Shown piece by piece: positions 25,884 to 34,313 of a stretch of 64,000 nt of DNA (the stretch's first letter is position 1; the number at the start of each line of letters is the position of its first letter). This DNA comes from Deltaproteobacteria bacterium (GTDB lineage: Bacteria > Myxococcota_A > UBA9160 > UBA4427). The stretch lies in contig PBFW01000073.1 of the NCBI GenBank assembly GCA_002719955.1, positions 1 to 64,000 of the forward strand, given 5' to 3'. Below the pieces are notes generated by a model. The model saw nothing but the letters and a program-made list of their open reading frames with translations. It was not told where the DNA came from and did no database searches. The position numbers and the translations under genes were made by a program.

Positions 25884-27413
25884 CTCATGGCCCAGCCAAT
25901 AGCGCTCCTTGAGACGCCGCTTGAATAGTTTGCCCGATTCGGCGCGGGGCAGCTCCCGCTCGAAGTCGATCGAGCGCGGACATTTGATCTTCGAAAGATT
26001 CTGCTTGCAGAACTCGAGCAGCTCCGCCCCGAGTTCCGGCCCGGCTGCACTGAAATCCATCGGTTGCACGACGGCTTTCACCTCTTCGCCGAAATCCTCG
26101 TTGGGAACGCCGAAGACTGCGACGTCTTCGACCTTCGGGTGGGTGATGAGCAGGTTCTCGGTCTCCTGCGGATAGATGTTGACGCCGCCGGAGATGATCA
26201 TATTGCTCTTGCGATCGGTCAGGTAGAGATAGCCGTCCGCGTCCACATAGCCCACGTCTCCGACCGTGGCCCAGCCGTTTCCGAGCTTCGCGCTCGCGGT
26301 CTTGTCCGGATCGTTGTGATAGCTGAAATCACTGCCCCCTGCGAAATAGATCGTGCCGGTTTCGCCATCGGGCAGCTCGGCACCCTCGTCATCCATGATA
26401 TGGATCACACCAAAGGTCGTCTGCCCGACGGAGCCCGGGTGAGCCAACCAATCCTCGGAGTCGATCGAAGTCGCGCCATGCCCCTCTGTCGCACCATAAT
26501 ATTCCGTGATCACCGGCCCCCACCATTCGATCATCTGCGCCTTGATCGGCACCGGACAAGGTGCGGCCGCATGCAAGACGACCTCTTGGCTCGAGACGTC
26601 GTAGCCGCTCTTCACGTGCTCGGGGAGCTTCAACAAGCGAACGAACATCGAGGGGACCCACTGACTCAAGGTGACCCGATATTTCTCGACTGCTGCGAGC
26701 GCCTGCTCAGCGTCGAAACGCTCCATAATGATCGAGGTCGCGCCGAGGCGCCCCATGCACATGTTGAAACGCAGCGGCGCCGAGTGGTAGAGCGGTGCAG
26801 GCGAGAGATAGACGGTCTCCGGGCACATCCCATATTGCCCGTTCAACATGCGCGCCAGCATCACGGGTGCACTTCCGATCTCGTTGCTGGGAAGGGGATG
26901 TTTGATTCCCTTCGGCAGTCCCGTCGTGCCGGACGAGTAGATGATATCCGAGCCCTCCTGCTCGTTCGGAACGTTCCGTGTGGGAAGCTTCACGATCGAA
27001 TCCTCGAGGCGATCGAAGCCCGGAATCTCCCCTCCCACGCTGAAACACCGGCGCAGCTCGGTCATCCGCTCTGCAATCGGAGCGGCGGCCTCGCTCAAGG
27101 CCTGCGAAGCAATGAAGACCGTGGCCCCACAGTCGCGCACGATATATTCGATCTCTTCGGCGGTCAGGTGGGTGCTGACCGGCGTAAAATAGAGCCCGGA
27201 GCGCTGCGCGCCCCAACACACCTCGAGGAATCCCACTTCGTTCTTCATGAAGATCGCAATTCCGTCACCCGGCTCGAGCGAGAGCTCACGAAAGAGCCAT
27301 GCGCACTGATTCGAGCGTTCGTCGAGCTCACGGTACGTCACGACCCGACCGCTGCCCGCCATGACATAGGCCGGCTTGTCCGGAGTCTCCTGTGCGTGTT
27401 TTCCCGGATACAT
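25869..27413 (-). CDS. AMP-forming acyl-CoA synthetase
   Basis: 514 residues of the ANL superfamily. The P-loop YSSGTTGLPKG (about 165-175), the A5-type motif TEYYGATEGHG, TVGDVGYVDADGYLYLTDR and the hinge/lysine region GGVNIYPQETEN are all present, ending with the catalytic-Lys motif ESGKLFKRRL. It activates a carboxylic acid to its CoA thioester. It is convergent with the acyl-CoA dehydrogenase/kinase pair and could feed it, but they are separate transcripts. Chain-length class is not readable. Confidence 0.93.
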   Translation of the reverse strand: MYPGKHAQETPDKPAYVMAGSGRVVTYRELDERSNQCAWLFRELSLEPGDGIAIFMKNEVGFLEVCWGAQRSGLYFTPVSTHLTAEEIEYIVRDCGATVFIASQALSEAAAPIAERMTELRRCFSVGGEIPGFDRLEDSIVKLPTRNVPNEQEGSDIIYSSGTTGLPKGIKHPLPSNEIGSAPVMLARMLNGQYGMCPETVYLSPAPLYHSAPLRFNMCMGRLGATSIIMERFDAEQALAAVEKYRVTLSQWVPSMFVRLLKLPEHVKSGYDVSSQEVVLHAAAPCPVPIKAQMIEWWGPVITEYYGATEGHGATSIDSEDWLAHPGSVGQTTFGVIHIMDDEGAELPDGETGTIYFAGGSDFSYHNDPDKTASAKLGNGWATVGDVGYVDADGYLYLTDRKSNMIISGGVNIYPQETENLLITHPKVEDVAVFGVPNEDFGEEVKAVVQPMDFSAAGPELGAELLEFCKQNLSKIKCPRSIDFERELPRAESGKLFKRRLKERYWLGHETRLL

Positions 27414-27596
27414 CCCTGGCCCCCGCTCCCTTCGATCTTGATTTCGAATCCAGAGTAGCCCGCTCTCTCCGGTTACCAGCCCTCCGGGCCACCCTCTTCC
27501 CGATTGGATACGCTATGCCCATCCAACACCGGCTGATTCCGCCCGGAGAGCCCAGGGTCGATTCGACCGATCAGGATACAGGACCACCGGAGTCAT

Positions 27597-27959
27597 CTGA
27601 TAGAGCCCGGAAAACTCTTCTGGCAGCTCGCCACAGAACTCGCGAAAGAGGATCTTCGGATCATCGACGGGACGATCATGAATGGCCCCTGCCTCCGCGT
27701 GGGGAAGGAGTTTCTCGCGCTCGTCAATCACAAGCATTCAGGCCTCGTCGTCAAGCTGCCCAGGACGCGCGTCGCTGAACTCATCGCGTCGGGCGTAGGC
27801 TGCTCCTTCGCATCGGCCGGGCGTCCTTTCAAGGAATGGGTCTCCGAGCTGAAACCGGATCGGCGCCTCTGGCAAGCGCTCTTGCGCGAAGGCATCGACT
27901 TCGTTGGAGGCGGCGAGCCGACCTCGAACGATAAGATCTCTCAGCAAGAGGGGCGATAG
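27597..27959 (+). CDS. Small YjbR/TfoX-like protein of unknown function, possible CTG start
   Basis: About 120 residues. LFWQLATELAKEDLRIIDG, FLALVNHKHSGLVVKLPRTR, VAELIASGVGCSF and PFKEWVSEL match a widespread family of roughly 110-residue YjbR/TfoX-like proteins. The family's N-terminal helix lies upstream of the first ATG (27678), and the only plausible initiator before it is CTG at 27597, four bases after a GGAG. Either this CTG is used or the 5' end has decayed. Function unknown. Confidence 0.5.
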   Translation: MIEPGKLFWQLATELAKEDLRIIDGTIMNGPCLRVGKEFLALVNHKHSGLVVKLPRTRVAELIASGVGCSFASAGRPFKEWVSELKPDRRLWQALLREGIDFVGGGEPTSNDKISQQEGR

Positions 27960-28097
27960 GGCGAGGCACGTCGATTGCGGTCAGGTCTCGGTGATGGGCG
28001 CGTTTGCAAGAACACATCGAGTACCTAAGCTGAGAGAGCCGACACGGGCTCACGTCGCGACGCGCGGTCGGATGATGGATCTGAAGAGGGTGACCCA

Positions 28098-29900
28098 ATG
28101 GACGAGATTCATGATGCACGGCCATGTACCATCCTTTCGATCGTGGCGATCTTACTCATCGCCACGGGATGCGACAGCGGACCGAGCGGGCCCGCCCCGT
28201 CGGACGCGAAAGGCCCGCCCGCGGCGTCTTTACCTGCGACCGTTCCCGCCGCCCGCACCGCGCTCCTGACGGGCGACATCCTCGACTATCACGGCCGACC
28301 CCTCGCCGGGGCGACGGTCACCGCCCGTGACGAGGGTCGCGGAATGAGCGTGAGCGTCTTCACCGACGGTCATGGCCATTATGCCCTCCCTCCGCTCGGG
28401 GTCGGTAGCTGGCATCTCTTCGTGAAGATCATTGGCTCCGAGTTCGGTGAACGAAGGATCGCCTTGACCGAAAATGGGTTGGACGTCGACTTCCAGCTCC
28501 GCCTCGCCGAGGAACCCCATACACAGCTCCCGGCCTCCTACTATTACGACCGCATCCAATGGCCCACCCCCACGATGCGTTCAAATTTCGCGTTGGCCTG
28601 TGCCAATTGTCATCAGATCGGCGATCCGCTGTGGCGCAAAGAGCGCACGCAGGCGGATTGGGAAGCGGTCGTTGCCCGCATGGAATTTCGCGGCCCACCG
28701 CTCCTGAAGGAAGCCAGGGCGATGCTGATTCCGAAGCTGGTCGAGAGCTTCGGCTCCGTCGGCCCCGACGCCTTCGAGATTCCCGGACCGCCCACGGGAG
28801 ATGCCGTGCGTGCGATCCTCTGGGAATACGAGGTCGATCCGGAGGGCCGTAACGGCTGTCACGACCTCGAGATTGCGCTCGACGGAACGCTCTACACAGA
28901 GGACGGCTTTTCGCTCCACCCAAGCAATCTGGAGCGGCAATATCAGCCCGTCCCCCCCGGTGCCCACTCCATCGAGCGCGCGCCCGATGGGAATATGTGG
29001 ATCACGGTCACCGGAGCGAATTTGATGACCAAGCTCGACGTCGAAACCGGCAACGTGACCAATCACGAACACCCGCAGATCGGTGACGACAAGGGCGTCT
29101 ATCCGCATACCCTGCGTTTCGATCGTCTCGGACGGATCTGGTACACGCTGACCGTTTCGAACCACCTCAACATGTTCGATCCCGACACGCAGTCGTTCAC
29201 CTACCATGATCTGCCGGGCGCCCTCGATTGGAAGGGACCCACGCCGATCCCGATCGCCTATGGACTCGACGTCGCGCCCGACCAGCGTGTTTGGTGGTCT
29301 CAGCTGCTGGCGGATCGCATCGGTGTATTCGATCCGACCACGGGTGAAATGCGCCATTGGCAATCCCCTGTGCGGGGTCCGCGACGCCTGCGAGTCGGCG
29401 GCGACGGCGTCGTCTGGGTGCCGGGCTACGGCTCCTCCGAGCTCGGTCGCTTCGATCCCGTGACGGAGACCTGGAAGGTCTATGACCTTCCGACGAAACC
29501 GAAAGGATCAGAACTCCCTTACGCCCTGTCGGTCAATCGGCGAACCGGCGACGTGTGGGTAGCGGGCTCGAACTCCGACACGCTGATCCGTTTCGAGCCC
29601 GAAAGTGAAACGTTCACCGCCTTCCCCTTGGCCTCGTCCGTGGATTTCATCCGAGAGATCGAATTCGACGACGAGGACAACGTCTGGACATGTGTGCCCG
29701 ACCGCGGGGTCGGACCCGAGGGCCCGCTCTCCGGGCGCTTCATCAAATTGGAGATTCTGCCGCGCGTGGGCCACTGCGGAGACGCGGAGATACAGCTCGG
29801 CGAACAATGTGATGACGGCGACACCGCGCCCGGCGACGGCTGCGATCCGAACTGCAACCTGGAATCGAGCAGGAGCGCTTTCCTGGAATGGCGAGACTGA
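28098..29900 (+). CDS. Lipoprotein with CarboxypepD_reg-like, cytochrome c, Vgb-type propeller and DUF4215 segments
   Basis: 600 residues. A lipoprotein signal ends in LIATGC (Cys25). Next come a carboxypeptidase-regulatory-like domain (about 55-135, LTGDILDYHGRPLAGATVTA), one c-type haem motif CANCH (168-172), and a beta-propeller of the virginiamycin-B-lyase/SMP-30 type with repeated 'FDRLGRIWYT / FDPDTQSFT' blades (about 240-550). The C-terminus is a DUF4215 Cys-rich repeat (GEQCDDGDTAPGDGCDPNC). The arrangement suggests an exported electron-transfer or sensor protein. GAGGGTG stands five bases before the ATG. The next gene, a small cytochrome c, overlaps its end by 13 bases. Confidence 0.85.
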   Translation: MDEIHDARPCTILSIVAILLIATGCDSGPSGPAPSDAKGPPAASLPATVPAARTALLTGDILDYHGRPLAGATVTARDEGRGMSVSVFTDGHGHYALPPLGVGSWHLFVKIIGSEFGERRIALTENGLDVDFQLRLAEEPHTQLPASYYYDRIQWPTPTMRSNFALACANCHQIGDPLWRKERTQADWEAVVARMEFRGPPLLKEARAMLIPKLVESFGSVGPDAFEIPGPPTGDAVRAILWEYEVDPEGRNGCHDLEIALDGTLYTEDGFSLHPSNLERQYQPVPPGAHSIERAPDGNMWITVTGANLMTKLDVETGNVTNHEHPQIGDDKGVYPHTLRFDRLGRIWYTLTVSNHLNMFDPDTQSFTYHDLPGALDWKGPTPIPIAYGLDVAPDQRVWWSQLLADRIGVFDPTTGEMRHWQSPVRGPRRLRVGGDGVVWVPGYGSSELGRFDPVTETWKVYDLPTKPKGSELPYALSVNRRTGDVWVAGSNSDTLIRFEPESETFTAFPLASSVDFIREIEFDDEDNVWTCVPDRGVGPEGPLSGRFIKLEILPRVGHCGDAEIQLGEQCDDGDTAPGDGCDPNCNLESSRSAFLEWRD

Positions 29901-30262
29901 GCCGCTCGGGATCGATGAGCGTGTGGCATCCACTCATCGTGGTCCTCGCCGCCTTGGCATGCGCAGTCCCCGACGTCGAGCGTTGGGGCGACCCGTCACA
30001 CGACGCGAAGTCGCGGGGCGAACGCCTATTTCTCGGGACCTGCGCTGGCTATTGCCACTCCCCTCCACACGGCGGGCGCGGCGATGCGCCGGACCTCTTC
30101 GACTGCGGATCGGTTCACGGTTCGACGAATGGGGCCCTCTTCCAGTCGATTTCCGAGGGCATGCCCGACACGGACATGCGTGCCTTTGCCGACCGGCTCT
30201 CGGAATCGGATCGATGGATCCTGGTGGAATGGATCCGCTCGCAGAGCCTCTGCAGGCCATAG
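29888..30262 (+). CDS. Small exported cytochrome c with CxxxCH haem motif
   Basis: 124 residues. After a hydrophobic signal (LIVVLAALACAVPD) the haem motif reads Cys52-Ala-Gly-Tyr-Cys56-His57, three residues between the cysteines instead of two. The rest (GRGDAPDLFDCG ... ISEGMPDTDMRAFADRL ... WILVEWIRS) is class-I cytochrome c-like with Met91 or Met95 as sixth ligand. The gene overlaps the haem-propeller lipoprotein gene by 13 bases, so they are likely coupled. It faces a convergent PQQ dehydrogenase, for which it could be an electron acceptor. An ATG at 29915 is an alternative start. Confidence 0.75.
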   Translation: MARLSRSGSMSVWHPLIVVLAALACAVPDVERWGDPSHDAKSRGERLFLGTCAGYCHSPPHGGRGDAPDLFDCGSVHGSTNGALFQSISEGMPDTDMRAFADRLSESDRWILVEWIRSQSLCRP

Positions 30263-30275
30263 CGTCGGGGACGAT

Positions 30276-32294
30276 TCAGTCCGGAAGCGTGTAGGCGATC
30301 ACGTAATCCCCCATCTGCGCGCCCTGGTAGCGCGCATAGAGATGATGCCCTCCCGGGGTGACCACCAGGAATTGTTTGCCACCGGGCCGCACGCGATAGC
30401 TGATGGGCCCGGCGTTCAGGCTCGCGGGCAATTCGATCGAAGCCAGCACCTCGCCGGTGTCGGCGTCGTGCGCGCGCAGCTCCGGCACCGACGTACCCCC
30501 ATGGAAGACCAATCCTCCCGCCGTCACGAGCGCCGGCCCGAATCCAGCGGCCCCATCGACCCCATCGGGTGTCTTGCCCGCCGCGACCCGCCACAGGATC
30601 TTGCCACGCGCGAGATCCACCGCGACGAGCATCCCCCACGGCGGCTTCAAACACGGTTGCCCGTTCACCCGGAACGGCCCCCCACCCCGCGGTTCGATTT
30701 TTTCCGCGGCTGCCTTCGCGACGCGACGGTGTCCGGGAAGAAGACCAGCAAAGACCGAGCGCCGCAACACATCGGGCAGAAGCGGAAGGGTCGTGACCAT
30801 GGCGATGTTCGTCACGGGTACGTAGAGGATTCCGGTACGCCGGTCCACGGCGCCTCCGGGCCAGTTGGCTCCCCCCGCGATCGCCGGGTAGAGAACCGAA
30901 CCCTTCTCGCTCGGCGGCGTAAAAATGCCTTCATTACGCAGGCCGGCCAGTTTCTGGGCACAGGCCTCCACGTGTTCTGGTGTGCGCGCCCAGAGATCAT
31001 CTCGCGTGAGTGCGTGCACGGGAGAGAGCGGCGGGGGGGCGGAGGGAAAGGGCTGGGTCGGCGAGGCGTGTTCGCCAGGTACGTCACTTCTCGGGACGCG
31101 TCGTTCTTCGATCGGAAAAAAGGGCTCGCCGGTCTCGCGGTCGAATAGGAACACGAAACCGGTCTTGGTGAGCTGTGCGGCGACATCCGTCGCGGCACCG
31201 TCGCGTTCGAGGGTCACGAGCAGCGGTTGTGAAGCGTTGTCGTAGTCCCAGAGATCATGGTGAACCGTCTGGAAATGCCAGACCCGCTCGCCGGTCTCCG
31301 CGCGCAAGACCACGAGGGAGTCCGCAAATAGGTTATCGCCGGGGCGTGCACCGCCGTAGAAGTCGGGACTCGCCGAACTCGTCGGGATGAAGACGAGGCC
31401 TCTCGCGGTGTCAGCGGAGAGGGGAGCCCAGGCATTCGCCCCAGCCCCACGTCGCCAGCTCCCCTCGCCCCACGTCTCGACGCCGAACTCCCCTTCCCGG
31501 GGAATCACGTGAAAACGCCACCGCAGACGGCCCGTTCTGGCATCGAAGCCACGTACATCGCCCGAGGGCTGGACCCTGCGGTTGTCGGCCAACGAGGATC
31601 CCACCACCACCGTGTCGCCCACCGCGACCGGCGGTGACGTCATCTTGTGGTGTTCGGGTCGAAGCAGGTTCTCGATGCCCACGTGAAGGTCGACGGTGCC
31701 TCCCTTCCCGAAGCCCGGGCAAACCCGCCCGCTCGTCAGGTCGAGGGCGATCAGGCGCGAGTCGATCGTTGCAACGAAGAGGCGTGCGGTGCAAAAGCCC
31801 TTGGCATGCGGATCTCGCCACGACTCCACACCGCGATTCAGGTAGCCGTTCGTGTAGCGGAGCGTGCGGTCGACGCGCGGATCGAAGATCCAGAGCTCAG
31901 CGCCGGTCTCGGCGTCGAGGGCGATGACCCGGTTATAGGGCGTGGAGACGATCAGCTTCCCATCGACCATGAGTGGCGTCGCTTCGAACGCCGTCCCCGC
32001 GACCCTGCCCGGATCCTCCGGAACATGGGCATCGCCGTGCCGATAGGTCCAGGCGACGCGAAGGGAATCGACATTTGTGCGGTCGATCTCCGCAAGCGGC
32101 GAGAAACGAGCGCCCCCCGCATCACCGCCAGGATGGGGCCACTCGGCCCTCTCCACGGGTTCGGCCGCTGCAACCGAGGCCAGCGCGACGAGGAGTCCGA
32201 CAATTGCGGAAACGAGCCGTAGACGATCTCCCCGACCGGTCTCGAGTCGGGTCTTCGACGGGCGAACCACACTCAGCGGGACTTCGAGCTGCAT
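30276..32294 (-). CDS. Exported PQQ-dependent dehydrogenase (quinoprotein, glucose/alcohol type)
   Basis: 672 residues. A signal peptide (LRLVSAIVGLLVALASVAAA) is followed by an eight-bladed quinoprotein propeller with ALDAETGAELWIFDP, QTVHHDLWDYD, TKTGFVFLFDRETG and GGANWPGGAVD, the landmarks of membrane glucose/quinate-type enzymes without their transmembrane domain. No adjacent Cys-Cys pair of methanol dehydrogenases and no fused cytochrome were found. It oxidises an alcohol or sugar in the periplasm. PQQ synthesis genes are not in this window. GAGGA lies upstream of the ATG; it is convergent with the small cytochrome c gene. Confidence 0.9.
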   Translation of the reverse strand: MQLEVPLSVVRPSKTRLETGRGDRLRLVSAIVGLLVALASVAAAEPVERAEWPHPGGDAGGARFSPLAEIDRTNVDSLRVAWTYRHGDAHVPEDPGRVAGTAFEATPLMVDGKLIVSTPYNRVIALDAETGAELWIFDPRVDRTLRYTNGYLNRGVESWRDPHAKGFCTARLFVATIDSRLIALDLTSGRVCPGFGKGGTVDLHVGIENLLRPEHHKMTSPPVAVGDTVVVGSSLADNRRVQPSGDVRGFDARTGRLRWRFHVIPREGEFGVETWGEGSWRRGAGANAWAPLSADTARGLVFIPTSSASPDFYGGARPGDNLFADSLVVLRAETGERVWHFQTVHHDLWDYDNASQPLLVTLERDGAATDVAAQLTKTGFVFLFDRETGEPFFPIEERRVPRSDVPGEHASPTQPFPSAPPPLSPVHALTRDDLWARTPEHVEACAQKLAGLRNEGIFTPPSEKGSVLYPAIAGGANWPGGAVDRRTGILYVPVTNIAMVTTLPLLPDVLRRSVFAGLLPGHRRVAKAAAEKIEPRGGGPFRVNGQPCLKPPWGMLVAVDLARGKILWRVAAGKTPDGVDGAAGFGPALVTAGGLVFHGGTSVPELRAHDADTGEVLASIELPASLNAGPISYRVRPGGKQFLVVTPGGHHLYARYQGAQMGDYVIAYTLPD

Positions 32295-32338
32295 CCTTCC
32301 ACGTCCTCTCTGCGAGCGACGCGACCCGATTTCCCGAC

Positions 32339-33160
32339 CTACGCCATCTGCGTCATGTCGATCGAGCCCGTCATCAATCCGCCCGACGCGCCACCGTCCG
32401 TGAACAGATTTTCGCCACTGATATAACTCGCCGCTGCACTGTTGAGATAGGCCAGAGCCCAGCCCTGCTCCTCCGCGGTCGAGTTCCGGCCGATGGGTTT
32501 CGGGAAATCATCCATGAAAGTCTGGCCCACGTTCTCGATGAAATGACCCATCATGGGCGTATCCGTTGGGCCGGGACTGATGCAGTTGATTCGAACGCCC
32601 GTCTCCTGCGTCAGGAGGGGACCCCTGTGAAGCGTGTACGCGATCGTGCACATCTTCGAAAAGGAATATCCCTCCAGGCTCCCTTCGGCTTCTGCCCCCT
32701 GGACCCATCTCAACGCCTCGGCGTGGTCGGAAAGGGCGAGCAATTCCTTCAGCCGGTCGAGAACCATCATGTAGGCCATGCCCGCACCGGAGGAGATCGT
32801 TGCAATCGAGTCGCCTCGCTTCATGCGCGGAACGCAGGCCTCCACCATGTGGCGAAGGCCGAGAAAATTCACACTCATCACGTCCACATTGGAGAAGGAG
32901 CCACCGGGCAGACCCGCGCAATAGAAAAGCGAGTCCAGGGGCCCTCCAGCCGCGATCTCCCCGACGACGGCATCGATGGCGGAAGGGTCACGGCAATCGA
33001 CTTCGAGATATTTCGAGTGCTCGACGCTGGGTTTCTTGATATCCACGGCCACGACCTCGGCCCCGAGTCCTCCGACGATGCGCGCCGTGGCCTCCCCCAT
33101 GCCGGAGTAACATCCAACGATGACGACTCGTTTATCCTCATAGTTCAAAAGATTCTTCAC
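32339..33160 (-). CDS. SDR resembling coniferyl-alcohol dehydrogenase / 3-alpha-hydroxysteroid dehydrogenase
   Basis: 273 residues from a GTG at 33160 with GGAG six bases upstream; an ATG four codons earlier is possible. The cofactor motif is the variant VGCYSGMGEA, typical of this branch, with LDSLFYCAGLPG, catalytic Ser in ATISSGAG, and YSFSKMC as Tyr-x-x-x-Lys. Branch members oxidise hydroxyl groups of phenylpropanoids or steroids. It is 45 bases after the PQQ dehydrogenase gene in genomic order but is read toward it on the same strand, so the dehydrogenase could be expressed downstream of this gene. Confidence 0.85.
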   Translation of the reverse strand: MKNLLNYEDKRVVIVGCYSGMGEATARIVGGLGAEVVAVDIKKPSVEHSKYLEVDCRDPSAIDAVVGEIAAGGPLDSLFYCAGLPGGSFSNVDVMSVNFLGLRHMVEACVPRMKRGDSIATISSGAGMAYMMVLDRLKELLALSDHAEALRWVQGAEAEGSLEGYSFSKMCTIAYTLHRGPLLTQETGVRINCISPGPTDTPMMGHFIENVGQTFMDDFPKPIGRNSTAEEQGWALAYLNSAAASYISGENLFTDGGASGGLMTGSIDMTQMA

Positions 33161-33482
33161 GGTAGTCTCCATGTGAGAGGTGGAGATGGACTCAGTCAAG
33201 CTAGCTCAGTGTCGGGTCTCGCGAGCACCACCTGGCGATCTGAACCATTCGCCGTGGAAGACGCCAGTCCGCCTCCTCCAATCCCAACCTCCAATCCCCC
33301 AAACCAGGCAAGCAGTATCGCATGAACTCGAGGGGAAGGGTCCCGATCCCAGTGCACCGGCGAATCGAGAAGCATCCCATCCGACCATGTGAAGGACGAT
33401 CGAGGGGCGGCGACCAAAGAGGCGTCTATCTTCGCCATCGAAGCGACTCGACCCAACGAACCCTCTCACAGGAATAGATGAA
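33161..33482. other. Divergent intergenic gap between two SDR genes
   Basis: 322 bases between oppositely oriented genes. It should hold both promoters, but I see no clear -35/-10 pair, palindrome or RNA gene. Confidence 0.5.
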
Positions 33483-34280
33483 ATGGATCTCCAACTCTCC
33501 GGGAAAAGAGCAGTCGTCACCGGCGGCAGCCGCGGTATCGGACGCGCAATCGCCGAGGTCCTCGCGCGCGAGGGCTGTGACGTGGTCATCTGCGCCCGCG
33601 GCGAGGCGGCACTCGTCGAGACGGCCACGGAGATCGCCGCAGCGAGCGGGCGGAAGATCACGCCCGCGGTCGCCGACACCTCGAAGGCAGAGGACATCGA
33701 AGCGATGATCGACTTCGTGGCCCGAACCCTGGGTGGAATCGACATCCTCGTCAACAATGCGGCGGCGGTCGGCGGGCGTGGCAAAGCGGACACGCTGCTC
33801 GAGGGCGACGATTCGATCCTGCGCTCCGACCTGGACACCAAGGTATTGGGCTATGTGAGAACGTCGCGTGCCGCGGCGCGACACATGGTCGAACAGGGTT
33901 GGGGCCGAATCATCCAGATCAGTGGTCTGGCGACGCGCATGGCTGCGGGGGTGAGCGGAGGGATGCGCAACGCCGCCGTCACGAACCTGAGCGTGGTCCT
34001 GGCCAACGAGCTCGGCCCTCATGGCATCACCGTGAATACGCTCCAGCCCGGATTGGTCGAGACCGAAACCTTTCGCGCCCGCATCGAGGCCGCAGCGCAA
34101 GCGCAGGGCGTCGCTGTCCAGGCCCTCCTCGATCAATTCGTGGGCAATAATTCGATCGGGCGGATCGTCCGGGCGAGCGAAATTGCCGAGGTCGCCGCCT
34201 TCATCGCATCTCCGCTCTCGGGCGCACTCACCGGCGAGTCGATCAGTGTCGGCGGCGGCAGCACCAACGTCTATTATTGA
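33483..34280 (+). CDS. SDR-family protein lacking the Tyr-x-x-x-Lys catalytic pair
   Basis: 265 residues. Cofactor binding is normal (TGGSRGIGRA, ICARGEAAL, DILVNNAAAV) and the Ser strand is RIIQISGLA. Where the family has Y-x-x-x-K the text reads SGGMRNAAV, so Tyr is replaced by Gly and Lys by Asn. The rest, NELGPHGITVNTLQPG and the C-terminal GGGSTNVYY, is intact and the length is normal. I recall a subgroup with an RNAAV signature, so this is likely an inherited variant rather than damage; its chemistry is unknown. AGGA lies nine bases before the ATG. Convergent with fhs. Confidence 0.85.
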   Translation: MDLQLSGKRAVVTGGSRGIGRAIAEVLAREGCDVVICARGEAALVETATEIAAASGRKITPAVADTSKAEDIEAMIDFVARTLGGIDILVNNAAAVGGRGKADTLLEGDDSILRSDLDTKVLGYVRTSRAAARHMVEQGWGRIIQISGLATRMAAGVSGGMRNAAVTNLSVVLANELGPHGITVNTLQPGLVETETFRARIEAAAQAQGVAVQALLDQFVGNNSIGRIVRASEIAEVAAFIASPLSGALTGESISVGGGSTNVYY

Positions 34281-34313
34281 TCCTGACCCCACCCGGAGCT
34301 GATCGCCGGCCCC

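Noticed and set aside
26064-27458. Plus-strand open frame of 464 codons
   Set aside because: Antisense of the acyl-CoA synthetase, which has all ANL motifs.
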